From NCBI GenBank assembly GCA_030588935.1, contig JAUUWR010000009.1:1-17439 (forward strand): DNA of 17,439 nt, read 5' to 3'. The notes under the pieces were generated by a model. It was not told the DNA's origin. It did not search any database and saw only the letters and a list, made by a program, of their open reading frames with translations. Made by a program: the position numbers and the translations under genes. Source of the DNA: a bacterium. GTDB taxonomy: Archaea; Nanobdellota; Nanobdellia; Pacearchaeales; GW2011-AR1. Below, piece by piece: positions 13,619 through 17,439 of the stretch (the stretch's first letter is position 1; each line of letters opens with the position of its first letter).

Positions 13619-13715
13619 ATAAAATAAACTAATAATAAATAAAATATTAATGGGACGGAGTAGAAAGATTAAGCTACTCCTCTACACAATATAATAATTT
13701 ATTAAATTCAAGATA
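13619..13715 (+). promoter_or_regulatory. Promoter and conserved leader upstream of uL10 (copy 7)
   Basis: AATAAAATAAACTAATAATA, then AAAATATTAATGGGACGGAG. This is followed by a 7-bp hairpin GGAGTAG...CTACTCC (10-nt loop containing TTAAG), and TTCAAGAT directly before the ATG at 13720. The TTAAGC/GCTTAA stem of other copies is replaced by this alternative stem in the same place. It lacks the 25-nt upstream box. Confidence 0.6.
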
Positions 13716-13719
13716 AAAA

Positions 13720-14664
13720 ATGGAAACTAAAAAGCCGAAAAGAAAAGCTCATGAAAAAAAGAGAAAAGTTGTGAGACAATTAGCTAAGAAAATAAAAAAT
13801 GCTAAAACCCTGATGATAGTTGGTATTAAGAACCTGCCTTCAAAGCAATTTCAGGAGATTAAAAAAACAATCAGGGAACATGCTTTGATTAAAATTGCTA
13901 AAAAAAATATTTTAATAAGAGTTATTAAAGAATTAAAAAAAGAGTCTATTTTGCCTTTAGAAAAACAGATTAAGGAAAATTGTGCATTTGCGATTTCTAA
14001 CTTGGAAGGATTTGAGCTAGCAGGAATTTTTTCAAAAAATAAAACGAGGATTTTTGCTAAAGCAGGACAACTGGCTCCTGAAGATATTTCTGTGGAAGCG
14101 GGACCTACAAATTTAATGCCTGGGCCTGCAATCAGCGAACTTGGAGCATTAGGAATACAAATAGCTGTTGAAGAAGGGAAGATTAGTATTAAACAGCCAA
14201 AAGTAATTATTAAGAAAGGTTGTGAGATTAATGAAGGGGCTGCTTCAATATTGCAAAAATTAGATATTAAACCCTTTACTATTGGATTAAAGTCGGTTGC
14301 TTTTTATGATGTTCAAACAGAAAAGATTTATTTAAATATTAAGATTGATACTGGAGAAGCTGTGGAAGATTTGAAGGGGGCTTCTATGAAGGCATTAGGA
14401 CTTGCTCAGAAGATTGTATATTATTGCAAGGAGACAATTGGGTATTTTCTTGGAAAGGCTAATGCAGAAGGAGATGTTTTAAATAAATTACAATCTAAAG
14501 AAGAAGTTAAAGCTGAAGAGAAGAAAGAAGTTAAGGAAGAGGGAACTATTGAGAAACCAAAAGAAGAAGCAACTGAAGAAAAACCGACTGAATCTCAAGA
14601 ACAATCAATAACAGATACTGATAAAACTGAAACTAACAAATTAAATAATCCGGAGGAATCTTAA
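13720..14664 (+). CDS. rplP0: Ribosomal stalk protein uL10 (P0)
   Basis: The base of the ribosomal stalk, anchoring P1 dimers that recruit translation GTPases. The 314-residue product has the N-terminal rRNA-binding domain (KKRKVVRQLAKKIKNAKTLM and KIAKKNILIRVIKELKK), the archaeal insertion domain (about 105-185, with PTNLMPGPAISELGALGIQ), P1-binding helices (about 210-260) and a charged Lys/Glu tail. The tail ends NKLNNPEES without the usual archaeal stalk ending (ALFG-type) shared with P1. The last codons carry GGAGG, the Shine-Dalgarno of the P1 gene, with which it forms a two-gene operon. Confidence 0.95.
   Translation: METKKPKRKAHEKKRKVVRQLAKKIKNAKTLMIVGIKNLPSKQFQEIKKTIREHALIKIAKKNILIRVIKELKKESILPLEKQIKENCAFAISNLEGFELAGIFSKNKTRIFAKAGQLAPEDISVEAGPTNLMPGPAISELGALGIQIAVEEGKISIKQPKVIIKKGCEINEGAASILQKLDIKPFTIGLKSVAFYDVQTEKIYLNIKIDTGEAVEDLKGASMKALGLAQKIVYYCKETIGYFLGKANAEGDVLNKLQSKEEVKAEEKKEVKEEGTIEKPKEEATEEKPTESQEQSITDTDKTETNKLNNPEES
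14652..14656 (+). promoter_or_regulatory. Shine-Dalgarno for P1 inside the uL10 end
   Basis: GGAGG lies 8 nt before the P1 ATG. It is one of the clearest ribosome binding sites in a window otherwise dominated by leaderless starts, consistent with P1 being an internal operon gene made in several copies per ribosome. Confidence 0.7.
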
Positions 14665-14952
14665 ATGGAATATGTATATGCGGCTTTGTTACTGCACAAG
14701 TTAGGCAAACCTGTTGATGCTGAGAGCATTACAAAAATTATGCAGGCAGCTGGCGCGCAAGTAGATGAAAGCAAAGTGAAAAGCTTAATTGCAAGTTTGA
14801 AAGATGTAGACATAGCAAAAGAACTTGAAACAGCAGTTGTTGCAAGTGCGGCGCCTGCAGCTAGTGGTAGAGAAGCTCCTGCTGAAGTTGAAGCACCTAA
14901 AGAAGAAAAGAAAGAAGCTGCTGCTGAAGGTTTGAGTGCTCTATTTGGTTAA
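14665..14952 (+). CDS. rpl12: Ribosomal stalk protein P1 (archaeal L12)
   Basis: An acidic stalk protein that binds uL10 as dimers and contacts elongation factors through its tail. The 95-residue product has the helical dimerisation domain (MEYVYAALLLHKLGKPVDAE), an Ala/Pro/Glu hinge (about 60-85), and the C-terminal factor-binding tail GLSALFG. Length and all parts are canonical for archaea. The ATG directly follows the uL10 stop. Confidence 0.96.
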   Translation: MEYVYAALLLHKLGKPVDAESITKIMQAAGAQVDESKVKSLIASLKDVDIAKELETAVVASAAPAASGREAPAEVEAPKEEKKEAAAEGLSALFG

Positions 14953-14953
14953 A

Positions 14954-15002
14954 TTTTTGTTTTTTTTGGACTAAATAGGGACAGACCTAATGATAATTAG
15001 GT
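14954..15002 (+). terminator. Probable terminator of the stalk operon
   Basis: A T-rich run just after the P1 stop (TTTTTGTTTTTTTT) fits archaeal T-tract termination. It is followed at 14985-15002 by a perfect 7-bp hairpin ACCTAAT-GATA-ATTAGGT. Confidence 0.5.
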
Positions 15003-15047
15003 TAATTCTATAAGAAGTTTTTTATATATGGAAGTTTTTAAAAGAAT

Positions 15048-16094
15048 ATGAATAAAATTATTCTTATCTCATGCGTAAGCAAAAAATTGCCTTATAAAAC
15101 AAAAGCTAAAAATTTGTATGTCAGTCCTTTATTTAAATATAATTTAAGATATGCTCATTCTTTGAATCCAGACAAAATTTTTATTCTCTCTGCAAAATAC
15201 GGGCTTGTTGATTTAGAATCAGAAGTTGAACCTTATGACCAAACATTAAATAATATGAAAAAAGAGGAATTAAAACAATGGTCTGGAAAAATAATTAATC
15301 AGTTAAAAGAACAAACAGATTTACAAGAAGATGAATTTATTTTTTTAGCAGGGGAGATGTACAGAAAATTTTTGATTCCCTTTATTAAAAATTATAAAGT
15401 TCCTATGCAGGGGTTGGGCATAGGCAATCAACTAAAATATTTAAAAGAAAGTCTAGAGAAAAAAGAAATTTGCGAACAACTTCATAAGATATTTAATAGT
15501 TTAAAAAGAACTAGTTTTCCTTTTAATGAAGAGGAAATCCCCCTTAACGGAATATATATTTTATTTGAAGAAGGAGAAAAAGCTCATGATAGAGATAGAA
15601 TTGTCAGAGTAGGAACTCATACAGGCGAAAATCAATTAAGATCAAGGATTAAACAACATTTTATTAATGAAAATAAAGATAGAAGTATTTTTAGGAAAAA
15701 TATTGGGAGGGCTATATTAAATAAGAATAAAGATGATTTTATTAAACAATGGGAGATTGATTTAACAACAAGAGATTCGAAAGATAGATTTTCTGATTTA
15801 ATTGATTTTGAAAAACAAAAGCAAATTGAAAAACTTGTAACAAAGTATATGCAAGAAAATTTTAGTTTTATTGTGTTTAGAATTGATGATAAAGATGAAA
15901 GGTTGAAAACTGAATCAAAGATAATTTCAAGTATTTCTTTATGTGATGAATGTGGACAATCTACTAACTGGCTTGGAAACTTTTCTCCAAAAGAGAAAAT
16001 AAAAGAGAGTGGATTATGGTTAGTAAATGAATTATATAAGGAGCCCTTTACTAAAGAAGAACTAGATGAATTGAAGAGAATTCTTAATAATTAA
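15048..16094 (+). CDS. DUF6884-GIY-YIG nuclease fusion protein
   Basis: A 348-residue two-domain protein. Residues 1-130 resemble DUF6884: LISCVSKKL, AKNLYVSPLFKYN, IFILSAKYGLVDLE, EPYDQTLNNM. From 168 there is a GIY-YIG-type domain: GIYILFEEGE, then RIVRVGTH (186-193, replacing YIG), LRSRIKQHF (catalytic-type Arg) and RSIFRKNIGRAIL. The GIY-YIG motif is degenerate but the block order fits a known GIY-YIG subgroup often found with DUF6884. It would be a DNA endonuclease; a role in defence or DNA handling is an inference. It is a single gene with its own start, between the stalk operon and tRNA-Ser, a common place for acquired genes. Two late Cys (CDECGQ) may bind metal. Confidence 0.78.
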   Translation: MNKIILISCVSKKLPYKTKAKNLYVSPLFKYNLRYAHSLNPDKIFILSAKYGLVDLESEVEPYDQTLNNMKKEELKQWSGKIINQLKEQTDLQEDEFIFLAGEMYRKFLIPFIKNYKVPMQGLGIGNQLKYLKESLEKKEICEQLHKIFNSLKRTSFPFNEEEIPLNGIYILFEEGEKAHDRDRIVRVGTHTGENQLRSRIKQHFINENKDRSIFRKNIGRAILNKNKDDFIKQWEIDLTTRDSKDRFSDLIDFEKQKQIEKLVTKYMQENFSFIVFRIDDKDERLKTESKIISSISLCDECGQSTNWLGNFSPKEKIKESGLWLVNELYKEPFTKEELDELKRILNN

Positions 16095-16105
16095 CTTTAA
16101 AAATG
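16095..16105 (+). promoter_or_regulatory. tRNA-Ser promoter (TATA box)
   Basis: CTTTAAAAATG is centred about 27 nt before the first base of the tRNA, the normal archaeal spacing. Confidence 0.5.
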
Positions 16106-16126
16106 CATTATTATTAGCATAATTAT

Positions 16127-16206
16127 GCCTCCGTGCGACAATGGTACTCGAGCTGGCTTGAGACCAGTGCCCTTTGGGCTTCCCGGTTCGATTCCGGGCG
16201 GGGGCG
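16127..16206 (+). tRNA. tRNA-Ser (anticodon UGA)
   Basis: Acceptor GCCTCCG pairs with CGGGGGC (one G-U). The D arm is CGAC/CTCG with GG in the loop and three good pairs. The anticodon stem GCTGG/CCAGT closes loop CTTGAGA, with anticodon TGA at 16159-16161. The long variable arm GCCC-TTT-GGGC identifies a class II tRNA. The T arm is CCCGG-TTCGATT-CCGGG and the discriminator is G73, as in serine tRNAs. CCA is not encoded. No intron. Total 80 nt. Confidence 0.93.
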
Positions 16207-16250
16207 CTTTCTTTAGAAACATTTATAAAGAACCTATTATTTATAATATT

Positions 16251-16286
16251 AATAATTTGTATAATTTTAATAATCTGTATAATATT
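16251..16286 (+). repeat. Two tandem 18-bp repeats before the RHH gene
   Basis: Two adjacent 18-bp units, AATAATTTGTATAATTTT and AATAATCTGTATAATATT, agree at 16 of 18 positions and lie 40-75 nt upstream of a ribbon-helix-helix gene. RHH proteins commonly bind tandem repeats in their own promoter, so this is a candidate operator. The background is very AT-rich, so chance or a plain promoter is possible. Confidence 0.45.
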
Positions 16287-16325
16287 TATAATATATTCAG
16301 GAAAAAAGACATTCTGGGGAAAAAG

Positions 16326-16469
16326 ATGGCAAAAAAAGTAATGAGTGTTACAATAGATGACAAAATTCTCTTAAAATGGAAAAAATTTACTGAAGAGAAT
16401 TTTATTAATTCTTCAAAATTAATTGAAAAATTATTACAAGACTATTTAAAAAAGAGGGGTAAAAAATGA
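16326..16469 (+). CDS. Ribbon-helix-helix (CopG-like) small protein
   Basis: A 47-residue product: a basic start MAKKVMSVTIDD (a beta strand, MSVTID), then helices KILLKWKKFTEENF and SSKLIEKLLQDYLKKRGKK, the pattern of a CopG/Arc-type RHH DNA-binding protein. The ATG at 16326 was chosen because translation further upstream would run into the tRNA. GGGGAAAAAG just before it may act as a weak ribosome site. Its TGA overlaps the ATG of the surface protein gene (ATGA), so the two are translated together and it may regulate that operon. Confidence 0.7.
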   Translation: MAKKVMSVTIDDKILLKWKKFTEENFINSSKLIEKLLQDYLKKRGKK

Positions 16470-17439
16470 GAAAAAGAAAAGTGATTAAATTTAGTATAAT
16501 TATTTTACTAACATTATTCTCTTTGCAAACTGTGATGGCTTTAGAACAAGGAGTTTGTGTAACAGCAGAAGTTTCAGATATTAGTCCAAGTTCGATTGGA
16601 ATTGGAAAAGAATTTACAGTTGGTGTACAAATTGAAAGTTGCGGGGATGAAATGCCAGAATATGTTTCTTTTGAATTGCTAAATCCTCCAGTTGACATTG
16701 AAATTAAAGAACCTCTAGTCATTAATATTTCTAAGTTATATTATGGAAATAGTGAAAGGTTTATTACTTACCATATGAGAACAACTGATGATGCTCAATC
16801 TGGAACTCATTTAATTAAAACAAGACTATCCTATGGGGGAACACAAAGTTCAAGAATAAAAAATTATAATATTACAATAGATGTTATAGGGGATGAAGCA
16901 GAATTAAGTATTGCATCACTTAAAACCGAGCCTGTGCTTCCAAGAAAAGGAGAAACTGTTGAATTAACTATAAGAATAGAAAATACTGGAGATGGCACTG
17001 CAAAATCAGTAGAAGTATATGTGGACCACCAATTTCAAGGATTAAAACAATCATTTATTGGCGCGCTTGATTCAGATGAAGATGGCCCGGTTGTCATGAC
17101 TTTTATTGCAGATGAAGCAGGAGAATTTGAAATTCCAGTTACTATTTCATACAAAGATGATTTTGGAGATAATGAAATCAAAACAAAAATCAATCTTACT
17201 GTTTTAAAGAAAAAATCAAATATTGGAGCAATTATTCTTGCAATATTAATAATCGCTGTTCTTGGGGGAGGCATATACTACTTCCTTAAAATAAAAAAAT
17301 CAAAAGATAAAATAATTCATCAACTTTTAGGGGGGAAGATGTTAGACCAGGGGGGGCAGAAGAAACTACTGAAAAAATTACTAAAAAACACATTAAAAAA
17401 AGTCATGAAGACAAAGAGAAAAGAAAGAAAAAAGAAAAA
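16466..17439 (+). CDS. Membrane-anchored Ig-like surface protein (partial)
   Basis: The start was read by eye at 16466; it is open to the window end (324 codons). The signal peptide is MRKRKVIKFSIIILLTLFSL with a likely cut after VMA. Two beta-rich Ig/CARDB-like domains follow (about 28-145 and 150-245), the second starting LSIASLKTEPVLPRKGETVE and then NTGDGTAKSVEVYVD, as in COG1361-type archaeal S-layer-related proteins. A membrane helix SNIGAIILAILIIAVLGGG lies near 253-271, then a cytoplasmic Lys-rich tail. It probably displays Ig domains outside the cell. After a G6 run (17330-17335) the current frame turns almost purely Lys/Leu, while the frame gained by one extra G reads EDVRPGGAEETTEKITKK; a frameshift or miscounted G is likely. 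Confidence 0.8.
   Translation, partial: MRKRKVIKFSIIILLTLFSLQTVMALEQGVCVTAEVSDISPSSIGIGKEFTVGVQIESCGDEMPEYVSFELLNPPVDIEIKEPLVINISKLYYGNSERFITYHMRTTDDAQSGTHLIKTRLSYGGTQSSRIKNYNITIDVIGDEAELSIASLKTEPVLPRKGETVELTIRIENTGDGTAKSVEVYVDHQFQGLKQSFIGALDSDEDGPVVMTFIADEAGEFEIPVTISYKDDFGDNEIKTKINLTVLKKKSNIGAIILAILIIAVLGGGIYYFLKIKKSKDKIIHQLLGGKMLDQGGQKKLLKKLLKNTLKKVMKTKRKERKKK

Noticed and set aside
16127..16206. tRNA-Leu, because of the long variable arm
   Set aside because: The anticodon loop CTTGAGA gives UGA, and the discriminator is G, both pointing to serine.
16125..16325. Long N-terminal extension of the RHH ORF
   Set aside because: It would translate the tRNA-Ser gene; the RHH domain starts at 16326.

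Overview
The window is AT-rich and densely packed with short, mostly leaderless genes. It carries archaeal markers: aIF5A, eL40, uL1-uL10-P1, a Sec61-gamma type SecE, Taw1 for wyosine tRNA, and a tRNA-Ser without an encoded CCA end. Gene sizes, protein style and the mini-protein background suggest a DPANN archaeon of the Woesearchaeota/Pacearchaeota kind. That placement is inferred from style and was not tested by any search.

Layout. Positions 1-2123 (minus strand) hold secE, a small unknown gene and ftsZ, preceded by the leader of a gene lying off the left edge. Positions 2198-5555 (minus strand) form a complete diversity-generating retroelement (DGR). It has two paralogous target genes, each with a variable repeat (VR) followed by a small hairpin, then a structured intergenic segment, one 84-nt template repeat (TR), and a DGR-type reverse transcriptase with a C-terminal HTH_40-like domain. 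Differences between TR and the VRs fall almost only at template adenines. Positions 5641-9100 hold an FKBP-type prolyl isomerase, a small frameshifted gene, aIF5A, eL40 and a site-2 protease. Positions 9131-12552 hold taw1, a two-gene unknown operon, a conserved winged-helix regulator, a HAD phosphatase and a very basic small protein. Positions 12855-14952 are the ribosomal stalk cluster (uL1, uL10, P1). Positions 15048-17439 hold a DUF6884-GIY-YIG fusion, tRNA-Ser(UGA), a ribbon-helix-helix protein and a membrane-anchored Ig-like surface protein that runs off the window.

Two signals stand out beyond the gene list. First, the DGR has intracellular-looking targets, an RT fused to a DNA-binding-like domain instead of a visible Avd gene, and a 10-nt G tract inside the RT gene. 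Second, seven copies of a conserved promoter-plus-leader element (about 100-150 nt) precede secE, eL40, the S2P, the wHTH gene, uL1, uL10 and the off-edge gene. Other genes here (ftsZ, aIF5A, the first DGR target) have TATA boxes 25-30 nt from the ATG and look leaderless, so the element may mark a co-regulated set of translation and secretion genes. In addition, aIF5A has arginine where the hypusine lysine should be.

Three places (6489, 17330 and the RT G10 tract) involve homopolymers. Real phase variation and read error cannot be told apart from the sequence alone.
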